A stretch of 64,000 bases of DNA from Granulosicoccus sp045110475. GTDB lineage: Bacteria; Pseudomonadota; Gammaproteobacteria; Granulosicoccales; Granulosicoccaceae. Below are positions 44,882 through 54,251 of this stretch, in pieces; position 1 is the stretch's first letter, and each line of letters begins with the position of its first letter. The stretch spans positions 1 through 64,000 of the forward strand of contig JBGCGC010000139.1 in NCBI GenBank assembly GCA_045110475.1. The letters are read 5' to 3'. The position numbers and the translations under genes are program-made. The notes beneath the pieces are model-generated. The model was not told the origin of the DNA, ran no database searches, and worked only from the letters and a program-made list of their open reading frames with translations.

Positions 44882-45889
44882 TTAGCTCTTTGCCCGGCTT
44901 CTCGTACGGCGTATGACAATGGGCAGGGCGATAACGGTGATGAGCAACAGGCCGATAAATATGGACATCACGATTCCCGGTACGTTAAGCAAGCCCAGTC
45001 CAAAAGTGACCATACCCATGACAATGGCAGCAATGACAACGCCTGGTATGGTGCCTGATCCGCCAAGGATGTTGATGCCACCCAACACGACCATGGTGAC
45101 AATTTCAAGTTCCCAGCCAACGGCGATTGACGGGCGGGTTGAGCCAAGGCGCGACGTCAGGCAAATGGCCGCAATGGCAGACATGATGCCTGTAAGCACA
45201 AAGAGGATGAACTTTACCCGCGACACACGTATTCCGGAGAACAACGCAGCCGTTGGGTTGTTGCCAATGGCAATAGTGCTGCGACCAAACGATGTTCGAT
45301 GGAGCAAGACATAAAACAGCAGTGCGGATAGTAAAAATATGACCATCTCTACCGTGATAACCCACCATACATAGCCTTGACCGAACCACGCAAAAGAGTC
45401 CGGATACCCGGAGTAGGCCTGATCACCCAGAACGATATAGGCAATGCCCCTGAACAACGACAAGGTGCCAATGGTGACGACAATCGAAGGCAATCCCATG
45501 ACAGCGACCAGAAAACCATTGAAAGCGCCACACATAGCGCCTACTGTCAGGGCAATCAGAACCAGAGCAGGTGTGTCGAAACCTAGTTGAACGGCGAAGC
45601 CCATGCAGGTTGAGACGAGCGCAATAATGGAAGCTACAGATAGATCGATTTCCCCGGCAATAATGACCAGCGCCATGGCAAAGGCAATCATGGCTTTTTC
45701 AGTGAAGTTGAATGTGGCGTCAGACAAATTCCAGGGATCGAGAAAATAGGGCGAGGCTTGGGTGTTCAGAAAGAAAATCACTATGCCGACACCCAGTAAA
45801 AGAAACTCCCAGCTACCGACCAGTCGGATCAGTGGGCTACGAAGTCTGTCGGGTATTGTGCCGACGTCATTGGTGCCGATGCTATTCAT
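44882..45889 (-). CDS. rhaQ: Rhamnose ABC transporter permease (RhaQ-like)
   Basis: 335 residues, BPD_transp_2 (RbsC-type) permease. About ten hydrophobic segments and the motif GGINILGGSGTIPGV near residue 250, which contacts the ATPase. It forms a heteromeric channel with the neighbouring permease, whose stop it overlaps by 4 bp (ATGA). Sugar specificity is assigned from the neighbouring rhamnose genes. Confidence 0.88.
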   Translation of the reverse strand: MNSIGTNDVGTIPDRLRSPLIRLVGSWEFLLLGVGIVIFFLNTQASPYFLDPWNLSDATFNFTEKAMIAFAMALVIIAGEIDLSVASIIALVSTCMGFAVQLGFDTPALVLIALTVGAMCGAFNGFLVAVMGLPSIVVTIGTLSLFRGIAYIVLGDQAYSGYPDSFAWFGQGYVWWVITVEMVIFLLSALLFYVLLHRTSFGRSTIAIGNNPTAALFSGIRVSRVKFILFVLTGIMSAIAAICLTSRLGSTRPSIAVGWELEIVTMVVLGGINILGGSGTIPGVVIAAIVMGMVTFGLGLLNVPGIVMSIFIGLLLITVIALPIVIRRTRSRAKS

Positions 45890-46863
45890 GTTTGCTCAGC
45901 CTGCTTTAGAATAATTCGTCCAATGCGTCGCTCCGAGCGTGCGTTGAATATCACTGCAACAATAATTGCAGAACCGGATATCGCCTGCTGCCAGAATGGC
46001 GAAATATTGATGACGGGTAAAGCGTTTTTGATGACACCGAGAAACAAGGCCCCTAACACCGCCCCCGCTACCGAGCCAATACCACCGGCTATCGAGATAC
46101 CTCCTATAACACAGGCCGCTACGACATCCAGTTCGAAACCAGCAGCAATATCGACGTAGGCTACTGCATAACGTGACACCCACAGATAGCCTGCTATACC
46201 CGAAAGTGCACCAGACAGAACGAACGCATTAAAGCGGGTTCGCCCCACATCAATTCCGGTATAAACAGCCGCATTCGGATTTCCCCCGACAGCATAGAAT
46301 GCGCGACCCATCGGCGTCCTGTTCAGCAGGACATACAGGCAGGCTATGCTAACTACGGCGACCCAGGAGAGCACGGGAATACCAACGATAGACAGGCGGG
46401 GCAATGCCTTGAATGCGGGGCTCATTTCATGGGCATTTACCCATTGTCCTTCGGAAATCAGAAAGATGATTCCTCTGAATATCGTCAGAGTACCTAGCGT
46501 TACAACGATAGGGGGAATATCCAGTTTCCACACAAGAAGACCGTTAATGCTGCCAAGTAATGCACCGATAGCGACAGCCAGTACAACCAGTAGTGAAATG
46601 GGAAGCTCGGGTACTGCCGCATTGAGCATCGCTGTACACATGCCTACCAACGCCAGATTGGATGCCATGGACAGATCGATGCAGCGTGTGAGAATGACTG
46701 CCATTTGCCCCAACGCCAGGATGACCAATATGGAAGTATCGTTGAAGACGCCCAGCAAGGACTGTGGTGATGCAAAGGCAGGGAAACGTAAATAGATCAG
46801 CGCAATCAACAATACAAGGACAAGAGCCAGAAGCACATCACGTGATAGCTTGAAGGGCTTCAT
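45886..46863 (-). CDS. rhaP: Rhamnose ABC transporter permease (RhaP-like)
   Basis: 325 residues, paralogue of the next gene. The conserved GGISIAGGIGSVAGAVLGAL segment lies near residue 240. Inner-membrane channel subunit. It overlaps the end of the ATPase gene by 4 bp and the start of rhaQ by 4 bp, so the three genes are translationally coupled. Confidence 0.88.
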   Translation of the reverse strand: MKPFKLSRDVLLALVLVLLIALIYLRFPAFASPQSLLGVFNDTSILVILALGQMAVILTRCIDLSMASNLALVGMCTAMLNAAVPELPISLLVVLAVAIGALLGSINGLLVWKLDIPPIVVTLGTLTIFRGIIFLISEGQWVNAHEMSPAFKALPRLSIVGIPVLSWVAVVSIACLYVLLNRTPMGRAFYAVGGNPNAAVYTGIDVGRTRFNAFVLSGALSGIAGYLWVSRYAVAYVDIAAGFELDVVAACVIGGISIAGGIGSVAGAVLGALFLGVIKNALPVINISPFWQQAISGSAIIVAVIFNARSERRIGRIILKQAEQT

Positions 46864-48452
46864 GCGGCGCTCGGCTCGTTGATCCCGGCCGCTGCACGTA
46901 CCAGCAATTCAGGTGTGACGTGCTGCTGATCGTACTCTGCCACCTGACGTCCTTCGCGCAAGACAATAATGCGATCCGACATACCCATGATTTCCGGGAT
47001 TTCTGAAGACACCATGATTACTGCCAGACCCTGGGCAGCAAGCTCGCGCATGAATGCATGGACTGCAGCCTTTGAGCCAATGTCGATGCCCTTGGTAGGT
47101 TCATCAAGAATGATAACGAGCGGTTGCGTCGCCAGCCATTTTGCAATGACCACTTTTTGCTGGTTACCACCAGAGAGTTCACCGGCAGGTTGATCGAGTG
47201 CTGCTGCCCTCAATTCCAGTCGTTGTGTATATTGCCTGGCCAGTGCATATTCTTTGGCCAGCCTGACGAAACCTTTGTGAGATGTCTGCTTAAGTGATGG
47301 CAAGGCTATATTGTCAACAATGGGAAGGGCTGTGATAGCGCCTTGTTTGCCCCTGTCTTCTGGCACATAGACAAGGCCGTGGGCGATAGCATCTGCAGGG
47401 CTTCTGGGTGTAATCTGTGTTTCGTTGATAAACAGTTTGCCAGCGCTGGGACGTGTGATACCGAACACAGCATGCATACATTCGCTGCGTCCAGCACCGA
47501 CAAGGCCGTATAGGCCCAGGATTTCCCCTCGCTTCAGGGAAAAGCTGATGTCGTCAAATTCGGTTGGATGTGAATAGCCTTCTACCTGCATTATCGGTTC
47601 ACCCAGCTCGTTGGTTCTTGGGGGGAACACACTGTCAACAGAGCGCCCCACCATCATTTTTACAAGGGCTGCTGAATCGGTTTCGTGGATCAATCCATAG
47701 CCAACTCGTTCACCGTCACGAAAGACGGTGTATCGATCAGCCACCCTGAAGATCTCATCAAATTTGTGGCTGATGAACAGAATGGCTTTGCCATCGGCTT
47801 TAAGTTGTTCGACCAGCAGGTAGAGCTCTTCAATTTCCTTATGCGACAAGGCTGCGGTAGGTTCGTCCATAATGACTACGCGGGCGTCGATTGATAGCGC
47901 TCTGGCGATGGCCACCAGATGCTTGCTTGCTATACCCAGATCGCGCAGCAGGGTTGTCGGGTTGATCTTTGCACCAATCCGCTCCAGCAACACGCAGGCG
48001 TCACTATTCATTTTATTCCAGTCCACCAGTCCTAGTCGGGTGCGTGGTGCGTGTCCGATAAAGATGTTCTCGGCGACCGAAAGCTGATCAAACAGAACGG
48101 TCTCCTGATGAATAGCCGTGATACCAGCACGTGCTGCATCATTGGGTGTGGCAAGTTGTGTGGCCGTGCCGCCTAATTTGATCAGACCTTCATCAGGTTG
48201 ATGAATGCCAGTAAGCACTTTGACGACAGTTGATTTGCCAGCACCGTTTTCTCCGACCAGTGCAGTAACTTCACCCGCGTATAAATCGAGCGACACACAG
48301 GCCAGTGCCCGCACGCCCGGAAAGTTTTTGGTGATTCCGTCCAACGACAATACAGGTGTTGGCGATGAGTCAGCAGGAATTGACAACGTGGTGTACTCCG
48401 CAGACAGAAAATTAGCCAGTATGGATGTAGCGTCGATCCGAGGAGACTGCAC
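46860..48452 (-). CDS. rhaT: Rhamnose ABC transporter ATP-binding protein
   Basis: 530 residues (longest form), with two tandem ABC domains as in RbsA/XylG. First domain: GENGAGKST and VIMDEPTAAL. Second: LSGGNQQKVVIAKWL and VIILDEPTKGID. The given GTG start at 48452 falls in the loop of an 11-bp hairpin; a TTG at 48386, with GGAG nine bases upstream, would give a start just before the conserved VLSLDGITKNFPG and may be the true one. Confidence 0.9.
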   Translation of the reverse strand: MQSPRIDATSILANFLSAEYTTLSIPADSSPTPVLSLDGITKNFPGVRALACVSLDLYAGEVTALVGENGAGKSTVVKVLTGIHQPDEGLIKLGGTATQLATPNDAARAGITAIHQETVLFDQLSVAENIFIGHAPRTRLGLVDWNKMNSDACVLLERIGAKINPTTLLRDLGIASKHLVAIARALSIDARVVIMDEPTAALSHKEIEELYLLVEQLKADGKAILFISHKFDEIFRVADRYTVFRDGERVGYGLIHETDSAALVKMMVGRSVDSVFPPRTNELGEPIMQVEGYSHPTEFDDISFSLKRGEILGLYGLVGAGRSECMHAVFGITRPSAGKLFINETQITPRSPADAIAHGLVYVPEDRGKQGAITALPIVDNIALPSLKQTSHKGFVRLAKEYALARQYTQRLELRAAALDQPAGELSGGNQQKVVIAKWLATQPLVIILDEPTKGIDIGSKAAVHAFMRELAAQGLAVIMVSSEIPEIMGMSDRIIVLREGRQVAEYDQQHVTPELLVRAAAGINEPSAA

Positions 48453-48465
48453 AGCGGATCGACGC
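48430..48465 (-). promoter_or_regulatory. Hairpin at the rhaS-rhaT junction
   Basis: GCGTCGATCCG and CGGATCGACGC form a perfect 11-bp stem with a 14-nt loop, 17 bp after the rhaS stop. No T-run follows. Such hairpins after binding-protein genes can protect the upstream mRNA from decay, raising RhaS over the membrane parts. It could also mask the GTG at 48452. Confidence 0.55.
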
Positions 48466-48481
48466 TGTTCTTAACCGCTTT

Positions 48482-49474
48482 TTAGAAAATATCCTTGAAG
48501 TCGTTGATGTTTGACGCGTCATAGACAAACGGATCGGCCATGGCGCCGTCCAGTTCATCGCTGAGTGTTACTGCACCGAGTCGACCCATGCCGATTTCAC
48601 CGCCGGCAGCAGCCTTTGCATCACCGCTGGCCAGGTTGTAGGAAATCATGGCTGCCGCATACCCAAGATCGATGGGGTTCCAGATGGCAAAGGATTTGGA
48701 AGCACCTGATTCCACGTGAGCCGCCATTTCTGATGGTAGCCCCAGTCCTGTTACCAGAATTTCACCCGCCTTGTCTGCATCGGATACCGCTTGAGCAGCA
48801 GCAACAATACCGACTGATGTGGGCGCGATAATCGCTTTCAGGTTGGGATGAGAGGACATGAGCCCTTGTGCTTCGCGGTAGCTCTTGTCGGAAAGATCGT
48901 CACCGTAAACCGTTGCGACCACGTTGATGCCCGGATAGTTGCCAACAACCTTGTTCATCTCTTCTATCCAGATGTTCTGATTGGTGGCTGTGGCAGAGGC
49001 GGAAAGGACCGCGACATCACCACCTTCCGGTAGATGATCCGCAGCCATCTTGACAATCATATTACCGATCAGGGAATTGGACGATGGGTTCAAATGCATT
49101 TGTCGACCTTCAGCTGCCACGCCTGAGTCCCAGGAAATCACGGTAATTCCACGGTCCATGGCTTTTTTAAGCGCTGGCACCAAGGCATCCTGGTCGTTTG
49201 CAGAAATGGCAATGGCATCTACCTTTTGCGCGATCAGTGAGTTGATGACTTCGATCTGTCCTTCGGCTGTGGTGTCAGTTGGGCCGGTGTAGATAATCTC
49301 AACTCCGCCAAGCTCTGCGGCCGCCTCTTCAGCACCTTTGGCAGCAGCTTCAAAAAAACCTATGCCCAGCGCCTTGACGACAAGTGCAATTCTCATGTCC
49401 TCTGCATGTGCCGGCGACATGGCCAGTGTGCCACCCAGTAGGGCAGCAGTTAAAAGTGTGGTCGTCTTTTTCAT
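48482..49474 (-). CDS. rhaS: Rhamnose ABC transporter periplasmic binding protein
   Basis: 330 residues. The signal peptide ends at about residue 24 (MSPAHA cleavage). Periplasmic-binding-protein type 1 fold of the RbsB group: IIYTGPTDTTAEGQ, ISANDQDALVPALKKAMDRG, VISWDSG and LVTGLGLPSEM. It captures L-rhamnose for RhaTPQ. First gene of the transporter operon, 57 bp after the regulator gene rhaR. Confidence 0.9.
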   Translation of the reverse strand: MKKTTTLLTAALLGGTLAMSPAHAEDMRIALVVKALGIGFFEAAAKGAEEAAAELGGVEIIYTGPTDTTAEGQIEVINSLIAQKVDAIAISANDQDALVPALKKAMDRGITVISWDSGVAAEGRQMHLNPSSNSLIGNMIVKMAADHLPEGGDVAVLSASATATNQNIWIEEMNKVVGNYPGINVVATVYGDDLSDKSYREAQGLMSSHPNLKAIIAPTSVGIVAAAQAVSDADKAGEILVTGLGLPSEMAAHVESGASKSFAIWNPIDLGYAAAMISYNLASGDAKAAAGGEIGMGRLGAVTLSDELDGAMADPFVYDASNINDFKDIF

Positions 49475-49531
49475 GGTATCGATTCTTCCTCTAGTGGTGG
49501 TATGGATCTGGTCTTGCTTTTCTACAGGCTT

Positions 49532-50326
49532 CTATCCGGTTTTGGCTGCTGACTTGGTTCTTGCAATGATGACTTTCACATCAGCAGCTTCGAGCATCTC
49601 TACACAAGCATCATCAACGCGATCATCTGTAATCAAGACATCGATTCGTTCCAGTGAGCAGAGCAGGAGGGACGATCGGCGTTGGAATTTCGAGGCATCG
49701 GCGAGGACAACCAGCTCATCGGCTTGTCCCAGTAGCTTGTGTTCACTCTGGATAACCAGCGGGTCTGATTCCATTAGCCCCAAACGCCCTACGCTGTGGG
49801 CACCCATGAACATGCGAGAGGCGCAGAAGTTCTTGGTGACATCATTCTCGAAAGGGCTGAGAATAATATTCTGTTCTCTGTAAAGGGTTCCGCCCGGTAA
49901 GGTCAATTGGTTTTTGGAATGTTGCAGCAGGTGTTCTGCAATAGGAAACGAGTTGGTGAATATCTGCATGCGCATGTTGGTCAGCAGATGTACCATCTGG
50001 TAGGTGCTGGTACCGCCATTGATAATAATATCGTCGCCGTCTTTGCATAGCGCTACCGCCTCACGTGCTATGGCACGCTTCTCAACGATATGCATACTTT
50101 GATTGACGCTAAAAGGGCGGCCAGCCAGCGAACTGTGCGTGGGCGGCAATAACGCTTCCGCCCCACCTCTGACACGCCTGAGTTGGTTGTTCATGTGCAT
50201 CGCTGCGATATCGCGACGAATGGTTGCCTCCGATGAATCGGTGAGCGCCACGAGTTCAGTCACCGTTGCCACGGGCTTTTCCTGAACTGCTGACAAAATG
50301 ATTTTTTGTCTTTCCAACTCGTGCAT
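49532..50326 (-). CDS. rhaR: DeoR-family regulator of the rhamnose locus
   Basis: 264 residues. N-terminal winged HTH (ERQKIILSAVQEKP, then SSEATIRRDIAAM as the recognition helix) and a C-terminal sugar-phosphate sensor domain (INGGTSTYQMVHLL, MGAHSVGRLG, VLADASKF) as in DeoR/GlpR regulators. It probably responds to a phosphorylated rhamnose intermediate. It is divergent from rhaD, and the shared region holds repeated AATCA sites. Confidence 0.88.
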   Translation of the reverse strand: MHELERQKIILSAVQEKPVATVTELVALTDSSEATIRRDIAAMHMNNQLRRVRGGAEALLPPTHSSLAGRPFSVNQSMHIVEKRAIAREAVALCKDGDDIIINGGTSTYQMVHLLTNMRMQIFTNSFPIAEHLLQHSKNQLTLPGGTLYREQNIILSPFENDVTKNFCASRMFMGAHSVGRLGLMESDPLVIQSEHKLLGQADELVVLADASKFQRRSSLLLCSLERIDVLITDDRVDDACVEMLEAADVKVIIARTKSAAKTG

Positions 50327-50386
50327 AGCGATATGTCAATATTTGTAGTGCCTGTTTGTCACGAGTGATGATACCTAGCAGCAGCA

Positions 50387-50451
50387 ATATGTCAATCAAA
50401 AACAATCATAAGCAATCAAAGATGTCGAGTGTTGACTTTGAATGATTGACA
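50387..50451. promoter_or_regulatory. Candidate operator array between rhaR and rhaD
   Basis: Three AATCA motifs start at 50394, 50404 and 50414, exactly 10 bp apart (one helical turn), and an inverted TGATTG follows at 50443-50448. ATATGTCAAT occurs at 50331-50340 and again at 50387-50396. TTGACT (50432) and TTGACA (50446) are possible -35 boxes for rhaD. Phased direct repeats like these suit a DeoR-type repressor. Confidence 0.5.
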
Positions 50452-50506
50452 ATCGACTAGTTTCGCGCAATCCTGAGCCAATTTGAGCACAAAGGTAAAT
50501 AGACAC

Positions 50507-52609
50507 ATGAGCGTCAGTCACAACGCGCGGTCGCTGGACAATCTGTGGGACCCAACGCATGCCGCCACACTGGATGAGCCCGGCCGCCTGCTCTACAGAT
50601 CCAATTTGCTAGGTAGTGACAAGCGCATTACGAACTACGGCGGTGGCAATACATCGGCAAAGGTCGTCAGTCCGGATCCTCTGACCGGGCAGGACGCTCA
50701 CGTGTTGTGGGTAAAGGGGTCGGGCGGCGATGTCGGCACCATGAAGCTGGACGGTTTTGCAACCTTGTACATGGACAAGCTGGAGGCTTTGCGAGGTTTG
50801 TATCGCGGTGAGCAGTTTGAAGACGAGATGGTTGGCTACTTGCCACATTGCACGTTTGACCTGAATCCTCGCGCCTCCTCCATCGACACGGCATTACACG
50901 CATATGTACCTCATGTTCATGTTGATCATATGCATCCCGATGCGATCATTGCCATTGCTGCTGCCGAGGAGGGTCAATCAATCACGGAAGAGATTTTCGG
51001 TCGCGATATTGGCTGGCTGCCTTGGAAGCGTCCGGGCTACGAACTGGGTCTTTGGCTCTCGCAATTTTGTAAGGACAACCCGGAGGCTCGGGGAGTCATT
51101 CTGGGAAGTCATGGATTGTTTACCTGGGCTGATACGGCAGAGGAGTGCTATGCCATCACGCTGGAAATTATCAATCAGGCCATTGGCTGGTTACAGGTAA
51201 AAACGGCAGAGTCCACAGCGTTTGGTGGCGTCAGGTATCGTGCGCTTGAGGTGGCGCAGAGACTGCAGATTGCTGAGAAACTCATGCCCGAAATTCGTGG
51301 GCTCATCAGTAAGGATCAATACAAGGTAGGCCATTTCGACGATAGTCAAGCGGTACTTGAATTTGTCTGCAGTGAAAAGATGTCTTCGCTGGCCGCTTTG
51401 GGTACAAGTTGTCCTGATCATTTCCTGCGCACAAAGATACGCCCATTAATTGTCGAATTCGATCCTGCAAGCAATCGTGTAGATGATGCGGTGAAGTCGC
51501 TACCTGATGCGCTTGCGCGCTATCGTGACGACTATGCCGGCTATTATCAGCGCTGCAAGCATGACGATAGTCCGGCCATGCGAGATCCTAACGCGGTGGT
51601 CTATCTGGTGCCCGGAGTGGGCATGATGACCTTCGCCAGAGACAAGGCAACGGCACGAATCAGCGCGGAGTTTTATACCAATGCCATCAACGTCATGCGC
51701 GAGTCTTCATCCATATCCACCTATTGCGGTTTGCCAGAGCAGGAAGCGTTCGACATCGAGTACTGGTTGCTGGAGGAGGCTAAACTGCAGCGCATGCCTA
51801 AATCCAAAAGTCTTGCCGGGAGAATAGCGCTGGTCACTGGCGGAGCAGGTGGCATTGGTTCTGCCACCGCTCATCGCTTGCTAGCCGAAGGTGCATGCGT
51901 GGTGCTGGCCGATATTGACGAGCAACTGCTGAGTCAGACTTGCAATCAGCTGATTGAGGTGCACGGTGCCGATGTGGTTCGTCAAGTACTGATGGATGTT
52001 ACAGATGAGGCTCAGGTGTGTGCCGCCCTTGGATATGCTGCACGAGAGTATGGTGGCATTGATATCCTGATCTCCAACGCTGGCATTGCCTCGTCTGCTG
52101 CAATTGAAGACACAACGCTTGAGTTATGGAACAAGAATATGGATATTCTGTCGACAGGATATTTTCTGGTATCGCGAGAGGCATTTCGAGTTTTCAGACG
52201 GCAATCGCTTGGAGGCGCTGTGGTGTTTGTTGCGTCCAAAAACGCTCTGGCGGCCTCCCCTGGCGCATCTGCGTACTGTACAGCGAAGGCGGCGGAGATT
52301 CATCTGGCCCGTTGTCTTGCGCTGGAAGGTGCTGATGGTGGCATTCGTGTCAATGTTGTGAATCCGGATGCTGTGCTGCAAGGTTCCAAAATCTGGAGTG
52401 GTGACTGGTTGCAGGAGCGTGCCGACGCCTACGGTAAAGAGGCTAAGGATCTGCAGGCGCACTATCAGGAGCGCTCGTTGTTGAAGCGTGCCGTGCTGCC
52501 AGAGGATATTGCCGAGGCTGCGTATTTTCTGATCAGTGATGCCTCTGCCAAATCCACGGGCAACATAGTCAACGTGGATGCTGGCAACGTTCAATCTTTC
52601 ACTCGTTAG
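50507..52609 (+). CDS. rhaD: Bifunctional rhamnulose-1-phosphate aldolase / lactaldehyde dehydrogenase
   Basis: 700 residues from the ATG at 50507 (a TTG eight codons earlier is less likely). The N-terminal class II aldolase part (about 15-400) shows NYGGGNTSAK, WVKGSGGD and the metal-binding HVDHMHPDA. The C-terminal SDR part (about 420-700) has VTGGAGGIGSA and the YCTAK active site. The fusion cleaves rhamnulose-1-phosphate to DHAP and L-lactaldehyde and probably oxidises the aldehyde. It is 19 bp before rhaI. Confidence 0.92.
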   Translation: MSVSHNARSLDNLWDPTHAATLDEPGRLLYRSNLLGSDKRITNYGGGNTSAKVVSPDPLTGQDAHVLWVKGSGGDVGTMKLDGFATLYMDKLEALRGLYRGEQFEDEMVGYLPHCTFDLNPRASSIDTALHAYVPHVHVDHMHPDAIIAIAAAEEGQSITEEIFGRDIGWLPWKRPGYELGLWLSQFCKDNPEARGVILGSHGLFTWADTAEECYAITLEIINQAIGWLQVKTAESTAFGGVRYRALEVAQRLQIAEKLMPEIRGLISKDQYKVGHFDDSQAVLEFVCSEKMSSLAALGTSCPDHFLRTKIRPLIVEFDPASNRVDDAVKSLPDALARYRDDYAGYYQRCKHDDSPAMRDPNAVVYLVPGVGMMTFARDKATARISAEFYTNAINVMRESSSISTYCGLPEQEAFDIEYWLLEEAKLQRMPKSKSLAGRIALVTGGAGGIGSATAHRLLAEGACVVLADIDEQLLSQTCNQLIEVHGADVVRQVLMDVTDEAQVCAALGYAAREYGGIDILISNAGIASSAAIEDTTLELWNKNMDILSTGYFLVSREAFRVFRRQSLGGAVVFVASKNALAASPGASAYCTAKAAEIHLARCLALEGADGGIRVNVVNPDAVLQGSKIWSGDWLQERADAYGKEAKDLQAHYQERSLLKRAVLPEDIAEAAYFLISDASAKSTGNIVNVDAGNVQSFTR

Positions 52610-52628
52610 CGATCAGGAGGCTTTAAGC

Positions 52629-53909
52629 ATGCTCATCGATGCAGAACTTATCGAGAACCATAACCGGTTACGCCTGTCAGCACTGGATGCAGATTACACG
52701 GCTCTGGCTGAACATCTGCACCGCAGTCGTGTCGACATCGATGCACTGGTGCAGCGTGCCAGCCAGTTTGGTGTTGCCATTCCTTCGTGGGGAGTCGGCA
52801 CGGGAGGGACGCGATTTGCGCGATTCCCCGGCCCTGGAGAACCCAGACATGTGTTTGACAAACTGGATGACTGCGGTGTCATTCAGCAGCTGACACAAGC
52901 AACACCGACGGTGTCGTTACATATTCCCTGGGATGATGAAGATCCAACTGCATTGCGTGAACAAGCCAGTACCCTTGGCCTTGGGTTTGATGCCATGAAT
53001 TCCAATACTTTTCAGGATCAGTCTGATCAGGCTCACTCTTACAAGTTCGGATCCTTGTCACATACGCAGGAAGCGACAAGAGAGCAGGCTGTTGCACACA
53101 ATATCCGGTGTATCGAGATCGGCAGAACACTCGGCTCAAAGGCACTGACGGTATGGGTAGGTGACGGCTCCAACTTTCCGGGTCAGACGAACATGGGGAA
53201 GCAATTTGATCGCTATTTGTCAGCGATGCAACAAGTGTATGCGGCGTTACCGGATGACTGGCAGTTATTTACTGAACACAAGATCTATGAGCCAGCGTTC
53301 TATTCCACGGTTGTTCAGGATTGGGGCAGCAATTATCTCATTGCGACAGAACTGGGTGACAAGGCTAGCTGTCTTGTGGATCTTGGACACCACGCTCCCA
53401 ACGTTAACATCGAGATGATCGTTGCACGCCTTGCGCGTTTTGGCAAGCTGGGCGGTTTTCATTTCAATGATTCCAAATATGGCGATGATGATCTGGATTC
53501 CGGAGCGATTGATCCTTTTCGCCTGTTTCTGGTTTTTAACGAGCTTGTTGACATTGAACAACACGATGAACGTTTTCAGCCTGCGTATATGCTCGACCAA
53601 TCTCATAACGTCACTGATCCCATGGAAAGTCTTATGAGTAGTGCCATGGAAGTCCAGCGTGCTTTCATTCAGGCCTCTCTGGTAGATCGGAAAGCACTGG
53701 CCGGCTATCAGGCTGACAACGATGCACTGATGGCATCGCAAACACTCAAGCAGGCCTTCAGAACCAACGTTGATCCGATACTGCAGCGTGCCCGGATGCT
53801 GACCGGCGGTGCTATTGATCCTGTCGCGGCATTCCGCGAATCTCAGTATCGAAAAAGCGTTTCAGAAAAAAGACCATTGGTTAGTGGCGCGGGAGGAGGG
53901 ATCGTCTGA
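52629..53909 (+). CDS. rhaI: L-rhamnose isomerase (RhaI, Pseudomonas/rhizobial type)
   Basis: 426 residues. The ATG at 52629 is chosen because AGGAGG lies just upstream; a longer reading from 52578 would overlap rhaD. A TIM-barrel sugar isomerase with metal ligands in FTEHKIYEP, LVDLGHHAPN and FHFNDSKYGDDDLD. It converts L-rhamnose to L-rhamnulose and belongs to the type unrelated in length to E. coli RhaA. It forms a two-gene unit with rhaD. Confidence 0.92.
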   Translation: MLIDAELIENHNRLRLSALDADYTALAEHLHRSRVDIDALVQRASQFGVAIPSWGVGTGGTRFARFPGPGEPRHVFDKLDDCGVIQQLTQATPTVSLHIPWDDEDPTALREQASTLGLGFDAMNSNTFQDQSDQAHSYKFGSLSHTQEATREQAVAHNIRCIEIGRTLGSKALTVWVGDGSNFPGQTNMGKQFDRYLSAMQQVYAALPDDWQLFTEHKIYEPAFYSTVVQDWGSNYLIATELGDKASCLVDLGHHAPNVNIEMIVARLARFGKLGGFHFNDSKYGDDDLDSGAIDPFRLFLVFNELVDIEQHDERFQPAYMLDQSHNVTDPMESLMSSAMEVQRAFIQASLVDRKALAGYQADNDALMASQTLKQAFRTNVDPILQRARMLTGGAIDPVAAFRESQYRKSVSEKRPLVSGAGGGIV

Positions 53910-54251
53910 TACCGCTTGAATTTTAGCGCTGACACTGAAAAGCCTTCCTTCACTGTTTCGCTTGGTTCTGCCGTACAGGCTGTTGTATTCGTGACTTGCA
54001 AAACCGGCAATACCCTGTTCAGGACATTCGAAGTTGCAGACGCATGAAACAGGGTATCGTCAGTTTCAGGCTATGCGGCCAGCGCGTGCTTGCTGGCCTT
54101 TGAGGTGGGTGTTTTTGTATCGCTTTGAGTTGGGCAGCTGCAACGAAAGTTAGTCATTGAACTGGCTGTTAGTCTATAACTATTTGCATAGACGAGCTGT
54201 TGATATTCAGACAGAGTCTCTGGCGATAGATCGGGATTCACTGCTTTGCAA
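53910..54251. other. Intergenic region after rhaI with inverted repeats
   Basis: 342 bp between convergent genes. Holds the inverted repeat ATACCCTGTT (54010-54019) / AACAGGGTAT (54048-54057) and the hairpin at 54077-54098. A short minus-strand ORF (54071-54385) overlaps the next gene and has no support. Confidence 0.4.
54077..54098 (+). terminator. Possible terminator downstream of rhaI
   Basis: GGCCAGC and GCTGGCC form a 7-bp GC-rich stem with an 8-nt loop, followed after about 15 nt by GTTTTTG. The distance to the T-run is longer than usual, so this is weak. Confidence 0.35.
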
